Assembly: GCA_045590535.1 (NCBI GenBank)
Contig: JAZNRE010000023.1
Coordinates: forward strand, 1 to 64,000
Origin: UMGS755 sp045590535
Lineage (GTDB): Bacteria; Bacillota; Clostridia; UBA1381; UBA9506
DNA: 64,000 nt
Reading direction: 5' to 3'
Both the position numbers and the translations under genes were made by a program. Within the stretch, counting starts at the first letter, position 1. Each line of letters opens with the position of its first letter. Positions 15,932 through 24,700 of this stretch are shown here, piece after piece. The notes under the pieces are model-generated. The model did no database searches. It saw only the letters and a list, made by a program, of their open reading frames with translations, and was not told the DNA's origin.

Positions 15932-16771
15932 ATGAAAAAAATTACCAATAGACTCATACAAAAATTTAAGCAGTACCTATTGGACGAAGAAAAGTCTGCC
16001 TCAACTCTAGAGAAATACCTTCGAGACATAACGGCGTTTATGCGATGGTGTGGCAATGCAGAGGTGGACAAAGCCTTAGTGCTCCAATATAAACAGGAGC
16101 TAATAGAATCCTGTGCTCCGGCAACGGTAAACTCTGTTTTATCCTCGCTCAACAGTTTCTTTTCATACAATGAGTGGCACGGATTGCAGGTTAAAATGCT
16201 TAAAATTCAAAAACAAATTTTTGCTGAAAGAAATAAAGAATTGACTAAAGCAGAATATGAAAGACTGCTTGAGGCAGCAAAGCTGAAGAAAAATGAAAGG
16301 CTTTATTATCTTATGCAGACAATTTGTTCAAGCGGAATCAGGGTGTCAGAACTATCTTCCATTACAATTGAAGCTGTGAAAAAGCGCCAAGCCAGTATAA
16401 ATTGTAAGGGTAAAATGCGGATTGTCATTTTGCCGAAAGAGCTTTGCAAAATGCTGCTGCGATATGCAAACGGGCAAAAAATAACAAGCGGTCCCGTTTT
16501 TATTACAAGAACAGGAAAACCGCTTGATCGAAGCACCATATGGAAAATGATGAAATCGCTGTGTGAAAGCGCAGGCGTCAGCCGGGAAAAAGTATTTCCG
16601 CATAATCTTCGGCATTTGTTCGCACGCACATATTATAGCCTTCAAAAAGATATTGTGCGTCTTGCTGATATACTTGGACATTCAAGCGTTAACACAACGC
16701 GCATTTATACGATGGAAACAGGCGACATACATCGCCAACAGATTCAAAAATTAGGACTTTTACGGTTATAA
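15932..16771 (+). CDS. Tyrosine recombinase (XerC/XerD-type integrase)
   Basis: The 279-residue recombinase has a SAM-like N-terminal DNA-binding domain (about 5-85) and a catalytic domain with the family residues in place: Arg in SSGIRVSEL, Lys in the beta-hairpin, HNLRH, LGHSS and the nucleophilic Tyr in TRIYTMETG. It starts at the ATG at 15932 after AGAAAGGAGATG. It stands alone between pheT and the surface-fibre island, without an excisionase or phage genes. It could be the integrase that brought in the island, or a recombinase acting on the nearby inverted palindromes (16780, 17048). The enzyme family is certain, its substrate is not. Confidence 0.92.
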   Translation: MKKITNRLIQKFKQYLLDEEKSASTLEKYLRDITAFMRWCGNAEVDKALVLQYKQELIESCAPATVNSVLSSLNSFFSYNEWHGLQVKMLKIQKQIFAERNKELTKAEYERLLEAAKLKKNERLYYLMQTICSSGIRVSELSSITIEAVKKRQASINCKGKMRIVILPKELCKMLLRYANGQKITSGPVFITRTGKPLDRSTIWKMMKSLCESAGVSREKVFPHNLRHLFARTYYSLQKDIVRLADILGHSSVNTTRIYTMETGDIHRQQIQKLGLLRL

Positions 16772-16779
16772 AAAAATAA

Positions 16780-16801
16780 CCACATAATTGAAATTATGTG
16801 G
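16780..16801. repeat. Palindrome A, 10-bp arms, next to recombinase gene
   Basis: CCACATAATT and AATTATGTGG flank the central dinucleotide GA. The 16-base core CATAATT-GA-AATTATG is the reverse complement of the core in the palindrome at 17048. On the minus strand it is followed by TTATTTTTTT, so it could also act as a terminator in that direction. Confidence 0.7.
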
Positions 16802-16870
16802 AAAAGACATCGCAGATACATACTAAAAGCTTAATCATAATAGCACATTTAGGGGGTGTTTGTCAATGGT

Positions 16871-16901
16871 TTGCAGATATTTTATAAAAATCCGTTATAA
16901 T
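16871..16901 (+). promoter_or_regulatory. Possible promoter between the palindromes
   Basis: TTGCAG (16871-16876) and TATAAT (16896-16901) have a 19-base spacer. The -10 is perfect, the -35 weaker and the spacing long. Confidence 0.4.
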
Positions 16902-16907
16902 AGTTAA

Positions 16908-17089
16908 AAAAAAGACACAACAAAAAAGACCGGTTATACATTTTCTACAATGCCCGGTCTTGGTGTCGTGTTTAATTTTAAATATAAATATCTATTTCGA
17001 CATTTTTTTTGCTGTGATGAAATATTCATAATAATAAAAATAGATATCCTTGCAACATAATTTCAATTATGTTGCAAGGTTTTTTTTTA
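16908..17089 (+). ncRNA. Candidate small RNA between recombinase and fibre island
   Basis: There is no plausible open reading frame in 16772-17161. A promoter-like pair at 16871-16901 and a strong terminator at 17048-17089 would define a transcript of about 180 bases. Inside it is a hairpin AAGACCGG/CCGGTCTT (about 16926-16961) and an inverted repeat ATATCTATTT (16988-16997) / AAATAGATAT (17038-17047). No known RNA family is recognised. It may instead be only regulatory or recombination DNA. Confidence 0.25.
17048..17089 (+). terminator. Palindrome B: strong terminator with 15-bp arms
   Basis: CCTTGCAACATAATT and AATTATGTTGCAAGG are separated by TC and followed by a T run (17080-17088). It is a strong rho-independent terminator for rightward transcription, insulating the TetR gene. 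Its core shares 16 bases with palindrome A in the opposite orientation. Confidence 0.82.
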
Positions 17090-17161
17090 CTATCGCTTGT
17101 AACGAGCATTACATTGTAGCAAAATGTGGCGATAAATATTGAAAGGAAGGGATTGAAAACA

Positions 17162-17719
17162 ATGGACAGCTACAATATGTCCGACAAGAAACAAGCTATC
17201 ATTCAGGCAACTTGGGAATACCTTTTGAAAACAGGATTGGCTAACGCTTCTATCGGTGATTTGTGCAGAGAAGCAAAGCTTGCACAAAGCAGTCTTTACT
17301 ATTGGTTTGAGAACAAGGACGATATTTGGATTAGTGCTGGGAAATATGGCATTTCTATGGTGGTCAATGCGCTCCTTGAATTCACATTAAACCATACCAA
17401 TGATATTCGTAAATACTTCGACACTTTTTTAGATGAAGTTGAAAAGTACAAGTATGAGCTTCGTATTGCTATTCAGATTACCACCAGCCCAATATTCGGC
17501 GACCGTATGCGTGATAAAGCAAAAGATTTTAGATTATGGTACGAAAAATATGCCGAAAAAATAATTGGAATTTTTGGGTGTACATATTTACAGGCTGAAA
17601 CTTTTATCTATTCGATTATTGCCTTTGTGATTGATTACGCAATATGGGATGATCGTGATAAGACACAAATGCTGCTTGATAACCTACATGATAGAATTAT
17701 AAATATCTTAAAAATATAA
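17162..17719 (+). CDS. TetR family transcriptional regulator
   Basis: The 185-residue regulator begins at the ATG at 17162 after GAAAGGAAGGGA; an in-frame GTG at 17126 lacks an RBS. Residues about 8-55 are a TetR helix-turn-helix (IIQATWEYLLKTGLANASIGDLC, of which LAQSSLYYWFENKDDIW is the recognition helix and tail). The remaining helical region should bind an unknown ligand. It lies 38 bases upstream of the first SipW-type peptidase and points the same way, so it probably controls the surface-fibre genes or itself. Confidence 0.88.
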   Translation: MDSYNMSDKKQAIIQATWEYLLKTGLANASIGDLCREAKLAQSSLYYWFENKDDIWISAGKYGISMVVNALLEFTLNHTNDIRKYFDTFLDEVEKYKYELRIAIQITTSPIFGDRMRDKAKDFRLWYEKYAEKIIGIFGCTYLQAETFIYSIIAFVIDYAIWDDRDKTQMLLDNLHDRIINILKI

Positions 17720-17757
17720 CTAAAGAAAGTCTAGAAGTAAAATAAGGAGGGATTAAA

Positions 17758-18408
17758 ATGCCACCAAAAAAGAAAAACGCTAAGGCGTTAACAATTGCGT
17801 CTTATTTAATATGCGTAATTCTCTCAATAATGCTTATATGCAACCTCACTATTATAATAAAAGGAACCTTAAACCCTGATACACCGCCTGGTGTTGGCGG
17901 ATTTACAAGTATGATTGTAATGTCGGGGTCAATGAGTGGTACGGCTGAAGACCATATCGAAGTTGGAGATATGATTATTGCAAAAAAAGTTAATCCCGAT
18001 ACCCTAAAAGTTGGAGATATTGTCACCTTTATGGAGGGAAAGACAGCCGTAACTCATAGAATTGTTGAAATTAATGAAGACGGAACATTTACTACAAAAG
18101 GCGATGCAAATAACGCAGAAGACCAAAATCCCGTAGCAAAAGATAAAATTATAGGTAAATATTTGTTTAGAATACCAAAACTTGGTGATTTAGCGTTATT
18201 TATGCAAACTCCAATTGGTATGCTCATATTTATTGGATTTCCGCTTGTTATATACATACTTTTAGATGTTTTGCTTCGAGCAAGATTCAATAAAAAGAAA
18301 AATCAAATGGAAGCCGATGCAGAAAAAGACAAAGAAGATATGCAAGCTGAAATTGAAAAGCTTAGAGCGCAGCTTGCGGAAAAAGACGGCTCTTCTAAAA
18401 CAGAATAA
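17758..18408 (+). CDS. sipW: Signal peptidase I, SipW (ER) type, first copy
   Basis: This 216-residue membrane peptidase removes signal peptides from SipW-type substrates. A transmembrane segment at about 13-36 precedes the catalytic serine (S58 in MSGSM). The second catalytic residue is His (H100 in VTHRI) rather than Lys, which marks the ER/SipW type. GDANNAED is the following conserved box. A second membrane segment lies near 145-170. The C-terminal 45 residues are a highly charged coiled-coil tail (KDKEDMQAEIEKLRAQLAEK), unusual for the family. RBS AAGGAGG precedes the ATG. The following gene (18588) encodes a matching SipW-type substrate. Confidence 0.92.
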   Translation: MPPKKKNAKALTIASYLICVILSIMLICNLTIIIKGTLNPDTPPGVGGFTSMIVMSGSMSGTAEDHIEVGDMIIAKKVNPDTLKVGDIVTFMEGKTAVTHRIVEINEDGTFTTKGDANNAEDQNPVAKDKIIGKYLFRIPKLGDLALFMQTPIGMLIFIGFPLVIYILLDVLLRARFNKKKNQMEADAEKDKEDMQAEIEKLRAQLAEKDGSSKTE

Positions 18409-18502
18409 CCAAATGGTGTTATTTAATCTCCAATGCCGCAGGAGTTAAATATATGCTATGACTAATTGATGGTCGTAGCTTGCGTTTAAAAAGACATACA
18501 CT

Positions 18503-18549
18503 CGGTCAGCGTGTGTGTTTCGTAAACGCCTAAAAACATACGCTGACCG
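18503..18549 (+). promoter_or_regulatory. Intercistronic hairpin before the fibre-subunit gene
   Basis: CGGTCAGCGTGTGT pairs with ACATACGCTGACCG across an internal loop. No T run follows. It may be an RNA-processing or stabilising stem that lets the fibre subunit be made in excess of the peptidase. A weaker hairpin, TATTTAATCTCC/GGAGTTAAATA, lies at about 18419-18453. Confidence 0.5.
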
Positions 18550-18587
18550 AAAAACATATTTTAATATTCCGAAAGGAGAACAAATCA

Positions 18588-19235
18588 ATGAAAAACATTA
18601 AAACAACAAAAATGGTTGCACTTCTTGCATGTCTTTGCCTCGTTACTGCTTGTTTCGTAGGCGGAACACTTGCAAAGTACACCACAAACGGAACAGGTAA
18701 CGATTCAGCAAGAGTTGCAAAGTTTGGTGTAGTTGTAACAGCTACAAGCGATTCTATGTTTGCAACAGAGTACAATGATGAAGATGCCGACTATACAGGT
18801 CTTTCTGTAAAATCTGATACAACAGATATGCTTGTTGCACCCGGTACTGCAGGAACACTTACTGAAGTTGCTCTTTCAGGCACACCTGAAGTAGCAGTTC
18901 GTGTAACAAACGAAGCTGACCTCACCCTTACGGGCTGGGAAGTAACCGGCGCTTATTACTGCCCTATCGTAATCACTGTTGGAACAACACCTTACGATGG
19001 TGCTAATTATTCATCAACCGCAGAATTTGAGACAGCTGTTGAAGAAGCAATTGAAGCATATACTGCTGATTATGAACCCGGAACAGATCTTTCAGGTGAA
19101 ACAGGTGCTTGCCCTGTAGTTTCATGGGCTTGGGCATTTGAAGGTAATGATGATGCGAAAGATACCGTTCTTGGTAATGCAGGAACTGCAGAAATTGCTC
19201 TTGATATCACAACAACTGTAACACAGATCAACTAA
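18588..19235 (+). CDS. SipW-type secreted fibre subunit (TasA/camelysin-like)
   Basis: The 215-residue protein has the SipW-cognate type of signal peptide: charged start, hydrophobic core LLACLCLVTACFVGG, then TLAKYT. Cleavage is expected near this site by the adjacent SipW. The mature domain is beta-rich, acidic and Thr-rich (ARVAKFGVVVTATSD, later EVAVRVTNEADLTLTGWEV), as in TasA-like biofilm fibre subunits. RBS GAAAGGAG is strong, and the gene is framed by hairpins on both sides (18503, 19271), which suggests high expression. The assignment rests on the signal peptide and operon context, since TasA-family sequence is weakly conserved. Confidence 0.75.
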   Translation: MKNIKTTKMVALLACLCLVTACFVGGTLAKYTTNGTGNDSARVAKFGVVVTATSDSMFATEYNDEDADYTGLSVKSDTTDMLVAPGTAGTLTEVALSGTPEVAVRVTNEADLTLTGWEVTGAYYCPIVITVGTTPYDGANYSSTAEFETAVEEAIEAYTADYEPGTDLSGETGACPVVSWAWAFEGNDDAKDTVLGNAGTAEIALDITTTVTQIN

Positions 19236-19270
19236 TCAAAACAATACATAAATGAAGCTATTGAGTAAAG

Positions 19271-19299
19271 CACCCTTGCCTTGCGGCAAGGCAAGGGTG
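19271..19299 (+). promoter_or_regulatory. 13-bp perfect hairpin after fibre subunit
   Basis: CACCCTTGCCTTG and CAAGGCAAGGGTG pair perfectly across CGG. There is no T run, so it is more likely a 3' stabiliser or partial terminator limiting read-through into the SLH gene. Confidence 0.65.
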
Positions 19300-19409
19300 T
19301 AAATCAATGCTAGTAGAGTGCTTATTAAAACATAAATAAACGGAGATAAAACCGGTATTTATATTTTCATAAACACTTTACTAAATAAGAAATGAAAGGA
19401 TGGCATTGC

Positions 19410-20708
19410 ATGAAACAAAAACCACATAATATGTTAGCGACAATCTGCGTTCTTGCAATGCTTGTTGCAATATCCGCAGTTTTCGTGATGTATTTTACAT
19501 TTGCGGACGATCCGGTTCCTCCAAAGAGAACTGCAACATATAAACCATACGAGCTAACTTGGGATACACATACCGAAAAAGAAAACGAAACTAAACTAAA
19601 TATTTTTGGTGAAGTTCCTGAAGGTGAAACAGCACTTATTCATCCGCTGTTAAAAGATGAGGAATATAAAATTCGCATAGATAATCAAGACAATAACGAG
19701 ATTGAGTATAGTATATATCTTTATTGCAAAAACAAAGACAATGTTCCTCTTCAATTTGAAATTAAAGACGCTGAGACAATCGGCATCGCTGCTATAAACG
19801 AAACAGACTATGATTTGTTTGATACAGAGCTTAAATCAGAGAAGCTTGCAGAAAATGAACAAACACTCCTCAATGCGTATAAGGGCAAAATTGATGGTAA
19901 AAAACATCAGGACCTTATTATCAAGTGGGGTTGGAATACAAACACAGACGAAAATGACACAGCATTCGGTAATGAAGCTGTCGGTCGTGACATTACATAT
20001 GATTTTTACTTAAAGATAAATATTGATAGATACACTATTTATCGTTCTAGTAGCAAAACACTTACACATGAGCCGTATGTTGTAGGTCGTGACGGCGGAT
20101 ACTTCTTCCCCGAAGCATCCATAACAAGAGCTGAGGCTGCAACAATTTTCGCTAGAATTATGTCCGGCTATGATGAGAACAAATTAAAGGATACCAGCAC
20201 AGGATTTAAGGATGTTCCAAGTAATGAATGGTATGCAAAGTATGTTTCTCACCTTGAAGATAAAAATATAATCTTTGGCTATGATGGTTATTTCAGACCA
20301 AATGATAACATTACGAGAGCAGAATTTGCAGCGATCTGCGTGAGATACGCTGAAAAGACAATGGGTAAAGAACTACAATTGACGGATATTGATTTTTTGG
20401 ATTTTGATAGTTCCCACTGGGCTTACGATACAGTCAGAAAAGCTGTACGAAAAGAATATATTAAAGGCTATCCGGATAAAACATTGAAGCCTGATAACCA
20501 TATCACAAGAGCAGAAAGTGTTTCACTTGTTAATAGGATTTTGGAAAGATATCCTGATAAGTCCTATATAGATAAAAATATCAGCAAGTTCACACAGTTT
20601 GCCGATGTGATGGATAATGAATACTGGGCATATTATGATATTTACGAGGCATCCACCAATCACAAACATAATAAGTCAACAAAAAAATGGACGGGGCTGA
20701 GTAAATGA
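19410..20708 (+). CDS. SLH-domain surface protein
   Basis: The 432-residue protein begins at the ATG at 19410, 9 bases after GAAAGGA. A signal peptide or anchor (LATICVLAMLVAISAVFVMYF) is followed by an unknown beta-rich domain (about 45-210). Three SLH repeats then cover about 225-420 (marks ITRAEAATIFARIM, ITRAEFAAICVRYAE, ITRAESVSLVNRIL), which should bind it to cell-wall polymer. It lies between the first substrate gene and the second SipW, and its stop overlaps the next start (ATGA). It is a plausible wall anchor for the fibres made by this island. Confidence 0.82.
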   Translation: MKQKPHNMLATICVLAMLVAISAVFVMYFTFADDPVPPKRTATYKPYELTWDTHTEKENETKLNIFGEVPEGETALIHPLLKDEEYKIRIDNQDNNEIEYSIYLYCKNKDNVPLQFEIKDAETIGIAAINETDYDLFDTELKSEKLAENEQTLLNAYKGKIDGKKHQDLIIKWGWNTNTDENDTAFGNEAVGRDITYDFYLKINIDRYTIYRSSSKTLTHEPYVVGRDGGYFFPEASITRAEAATIFARIMSGYDENKLKDTSTGFKDVPSNEWYAKYVSHLEDKNIIFGYDGYFRPNDNITRAEFAAICVRYAEKTMGKELQLTDIDFLDFDSSHWAYDTVRKAVRKEYIKGYPDKTLKPDNHITRAESVSLVNRILERYPDKSYIDKNISKFTQFADVMDNEYWAYYDIYEASTNHKHNKSTKKWTGLSK

Positions 20709-21214
20709 AAGTATTAAAAATAACATACAAAATCGTATCTGTCATCATATCAGTTATATTAGCGTTTCTGCTTGTTTCAAATCTGTATCTGATAATAAAT
20801 AAGCATTTTTTGAAAAATCCTTATCCGAATATTTTCGGTTACTCTACTGCCATTGTTATATCGGGTAGTATGGAGCCTCATATTAGTGTAAACGATATGA
20901 TTATTATAAAAGAGCAGAATGGGTATAAAAAAGGTGATGTAATAAGCTTTATAGATGGCAATAGTCTTGTTACACATAGAATAGCAGGTGTTACAGATGC
21001 AGGGTTTGTCACCAAAGGAGACGCAAATAATGCGGAAGACAAAGAGCCTGTAACAAGCAAGCAAATTGCTGGCAAGGTAGTTTTCACCATTCCGTATGTT
21101 GGCCTTGTGTTGGAATATTTACAGTCACCGTTTGGTATTATGATTTTAATTTTAGGTGCATTTGCAATTATTGCTCTTCCCTCATTCTTTAAAAACGAGG
21201 AAGAGAAAAAATAA
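20705..21214 (+). CDS. Signal peptidase I, SipW (ER) type, second copy
   Basis: The 169-residue peptidase has an N-terminal membrane segment (about 10-31), Ser55 in VISGSMEP, His91 in LVTHRIAG, then the box GDANNAED, and a C-terminal membrane segment (about 140-162). The Ser/His pair marks the SipW type. It overlaps the SLH gene by 4 bases and is followed after 19 bases by a second SipW-type substrate, repeating the arrangement of the first pair. It lacks the coiled-coil tail of copy one. The two copies probably process different substrates. Confidence 0.9.
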   Translation: MKVLKITYKIVSVIISVILAFLLVSNLYLIINKHFLKNPYPNIFGYSTAIVISGSMEPHISVNDMIIIKEQNGYKKGDVISFIDGNSLVTHRIAGVTDAGFVTKGDANNAEDKEPVTSKQIAGKVVFTIPYVGLVLEYLQSPFGIMILILGAFAIIALPSFFKNEEEKK

Positions 21215-21233
21215 AAAGGAAAGGATGTAAGCA

Positions 21234-21674
21234 ATGAATAAAAGCGAAAAAAACAAGTTCAGATTACCAATAAGCGCTTATATTTCATATTTACTGCTTG
21301 CGTCAGTTCTTTTAACAGGGGTAACTCTTTCAAAATATACCACGAAAACTGCAAGTATAGACGAAGCTCGCGTGGCTATATTCAAGGTTGGTATGTCATC
21401 TTCAAATTCATCAATAGAACTTGAAGCAGGCGAAACTACCACACAGACATATACAGTAAAAAACGACTCCGAAGTGGCTATCAAATATACATTGATTGCT
21501 ACTGCCCCATCGGGTATAATCATTACCTATGAAGATGGTTCGGCACTTTCGAGTGAGAAAACAATCACCGCACAAAGATCAGCAACTGTATCTATCAAGT
21601 TCGATGCTTCCGGCGCTACGGAAGCTATAAATGGGAACATATCGCTTGATGTTTATGCCGAGCAGATAAACTAA
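21234..21674 (+). CDS. Second SipW-type secreted protein
   Basis: The 146-residue protein carries a SipW-like signal segment (ISAYISYLLLASVLLTGVTL followed by SKYTT), then a compact beta-sandwich domain of about 110 residues (ELEAGETTTQTYTVKNDSEV, later SATVSIKFDASG) and ends EQIN. The first fibre subunit ends TQIN, so the two share a similar terminus. It is smaller than the first subunit and could be a minor or accessory fibre protein. RBS AAAGGAAAGGATG is present. The call rests on the signal type and its place directly after the second SipW. Confidence 0.72.
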   Translation: MNKSEKNKFRLPISAYISYLLLASVLLTGVTLSKYTTKTASIDEARVAIFKVGMSSSNSSIELEAGETTTQTYTVKNDSEVAIKYTLIATAPSGIIITYEDGSALSSEKTITAQRSATVSIKFDASGATEAINGNISLDVYAEQIN

Positions 21675-21720
21675 ATAAGAAAATGGTAAAAAATCCATAC
21701 AGATAAGGAGGGGTGTTCCC

Positions 21721-24700
21721 GTGAAGAAAAACAATTTAATAAGAATGCTATCGGCAACGCTCAGCCTTTTGATTCTTGTGTGTTGCATAGGAGCAAATTT
21801 CAGCCCTGCAAAATATAAAGGCACGTTTGATGGAGTTGATATCGCCTTGACAGTAAACGCGGCGGACCCAGAAGAACCGGCGGTTATCACAGTGCTTGAG
21901 GCAGGCCCAACCTTTAATGCAAGAATTAAAACTGCAAAGACAATTACCTTTGGTAAGCCTGCGGATTATCCGCAGTTTACATGGAGCTTGACGGAGCCGA
22001 CATGTTTGGCAAAGGTGGATGCTGACGGAACAGGCGGAATTCAGCTCTTTGACGATGGAGCAGGAAACTACTATGTCCTCTGCGAAGATACCATTGCAAC
22101 AGGAACAGACTGCTCAAAGATGTTCTATGGCTGTTCGGACATTACGACAATCAACGGACTAGAAACATTGGACACTTCAAATGCTAAAACAATGGCAGCT
22201 ATGTTCCAACAATGCAAAGGTTTGGTAAGTCTGAATCTTTCAAATTTTGATACATCAAATGTAACCGATATGAATCATATGTTCTATGGGATGTCGGTAG
22301 ATAGTCTTGATGTGTCAAACTTTGACACAAGCAATGTAAGCACTATGACAAGTATGTTTGCACATTGCGAAAAGATAGAAACTCTTAATCTTTCAAACTT
22401 TAATACTGAAAAAGTAACATCTATGGGGTCTATGTTCTATATATGTAAAGCATTGAAATCGGTTAATCTTTCAAGTTTTAATACTGAAAAGGTTACTACA
22501 ATGGCTCATATGTTCTATGCTTGCCATAGTATTTCAGAAATAGATATAAGTTCATTTTCGACACCAGTATTGAAAGATATACAAGCAATGTTTAGCGATT
22601 GTGATGAGTTAACTACGATTTATGCTAGTAAACAGTGGACGAATGCTAATGTTACAAATGCAGATACTGTTGAAGTGTTTATAGATTCTACAAAACTTGT
22701 AGGTGGCGGAGGAACGATCTATGATGTAAGTAATGTAAACAAAACCTATGCAAGACTAGACCTTCATAATGGCGGTGGTCCAGGATATTTCACTTATAAA
22801 GCATTAAAGTATACAATTTATTATCATACTTTCGATAGTTCAGGAAACGATTACATCTGGAAAACGGCATATGCTTATGAAGATGAAGAAATAACATTAT
22901 CAGAAGCACATCCTGACCACGCTGAATTAGCTTTTCTTGGATGGTCCCCACATGGCACATGGGTTAGCGATGATCAGAGTTCATTTTATCCGTCCACATA
23001 TGATGGACAACTCAGCAATATGAATCACGAGGACTATGTACCAGAAAAACGTATTTTAGCATCGGGTGGAACTAATGTTATGCCGCAAGATATTCTTGTA
23101 GATGAAGAATCAACAGATATACATCTCTATGATTTGTTTAGTGAATACAATATTGTGTTAGATGCAACAAATACAGGCGAATATTTTGTTAGTGGACATA
23201 TAAGTATTTTTGAGACAGATTATGTGCATGACAGTACAATTGCCAGGGATAATGTACGACTGTATGCTATGTTTGACCGTTGGTATTGGTGGGTTGACGT
23301 TTTGCCTGGAGAAGGTAACTATGTTCCGCATTACGGAATTTACGGCAAAACAAGAACGCACTATGTTCATCCAGGATTGCAGTACAGTTACGGAAGAGGT
23401 AGCACGGTTGTACCTAACGATGAACAAACCGCTACAAAAGAAATCAAATATAATACGACTGCCACGAAGAATGGAAATGACATAACAGATCAGTTTTATA
23501 TATTTGGTCTTGAACAATTCACAATAAAATTGACTGTAAAAAAGACTGTTACAACGATCAGTGGCGGAGGTAACTCTGGCGGTTGTTTTGCAACCGGCAC
23601 CCTGATCACTATGGCGGACGGCTCCCGACTTCCTATTGAAGATGTGCAGCAAGGCGATGTGGTAAGGGTATATGACCACGAAAATGGTTGCTATACTGAA
23701 TCTTCAGTATTGTTTACAGAGTATGAAGGCGATGCAGAGTGGAATGTTGTAAACCTTGAGTTTTCTGACGGAACAACACAGGAATTTATTTTTGACCATG
23801 CATTGTTTGATCTTGATTTGAATGAGTACGTTTATATCACGGCAGAAAACTACCATGAGTTTATTGGACATCGTTTTGTAAAAGAAAAAGATTCTGGATA
23901 TGAAACGGTAACTCTTGAAAAAGCTTGGGCGGAGGTTGAATACACAGGTTGTTATAGTATGACAACTCAGTATCATTTGAACTACTTCGTAAATGGTATG
24001 TTCTCAATGCCTGGCGGTATTTCGGGATTGTTCAACTTCTTTGAATATGACGAAGATTTGAAATATGATCCTGATTTGATGGAACGAGATATTGAAAGAT
24101 ATGGTTTGTTCACCTATGACGACTTTGCAGATTATATGCCAGAGGCAGTCTTTGAGCAGATATTCCCTATTAAGTATCTTAAAGTATCTATCGGCAAAGG
24201 ACTAACAACCTTTGAAGATTTAGAAGCAATTATCGAGCGCTATATCTACGGTCATGATTTACTTGATAACTTTGAGGAGTTTCCCGAGGAAGAATTAGAA
24301 GAAACCGAAGATTTAGAAGAGAACACCGAAGAAAACGGCGAAACTGAGACAAAAGATGAATCTACTGATGAAGAAAAGGCAACACTTAACTTTGAAGTTG
24401 AAAACCTTACATTCGATTTCGCTGATAATGAAATTGTGACTAATGAGGATGCCGTAATTACCTTTACTGTAGGTGATGGTTATGAATTGCCTGAAACTAT
24501 TGTAATTACAATTGACGGCGAAGAATATATCATTTACACAAGTGAAGAAGATAGCGACAAGAATCCTGAAGGAATCACATTTGATATTGAAACAGGTACA
24601 GTTACCATATCCAAAGATTTGCTCAAGGATGCAGAGGCAATAACCATTGCCGCAGAAGGTGTTAAAAAAGAGGATGAAGAATCCGAGAACAAAGAAGAAA

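Noticed and set aside
16913..16970. GACAC...AAGACCGG / CCGGTCTT...GTGTC inverted repeat as a recombinase core site
   Set aside because: The 20-base centre is too long for a usual tyrosine-recombinase crossover site. A minus-strand terminator (stem followed by TTTTTT) is a simpler reading.
22220..22560. Near-periodic DNA repeats in the LRR region as a possible CRISPR or VNTR
   Set aside because: The period reflects protein repeats of about 23-25 residues with diverged bases. There are no identical repeats with unique spacers.
23158..23679. 173-codon minus-strand open frame inside the giant surface-protein gene
   Set aside because: It lies antisense to a recognised reading frame and crosses the start of the Hint domain. 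No RBS or known protein.
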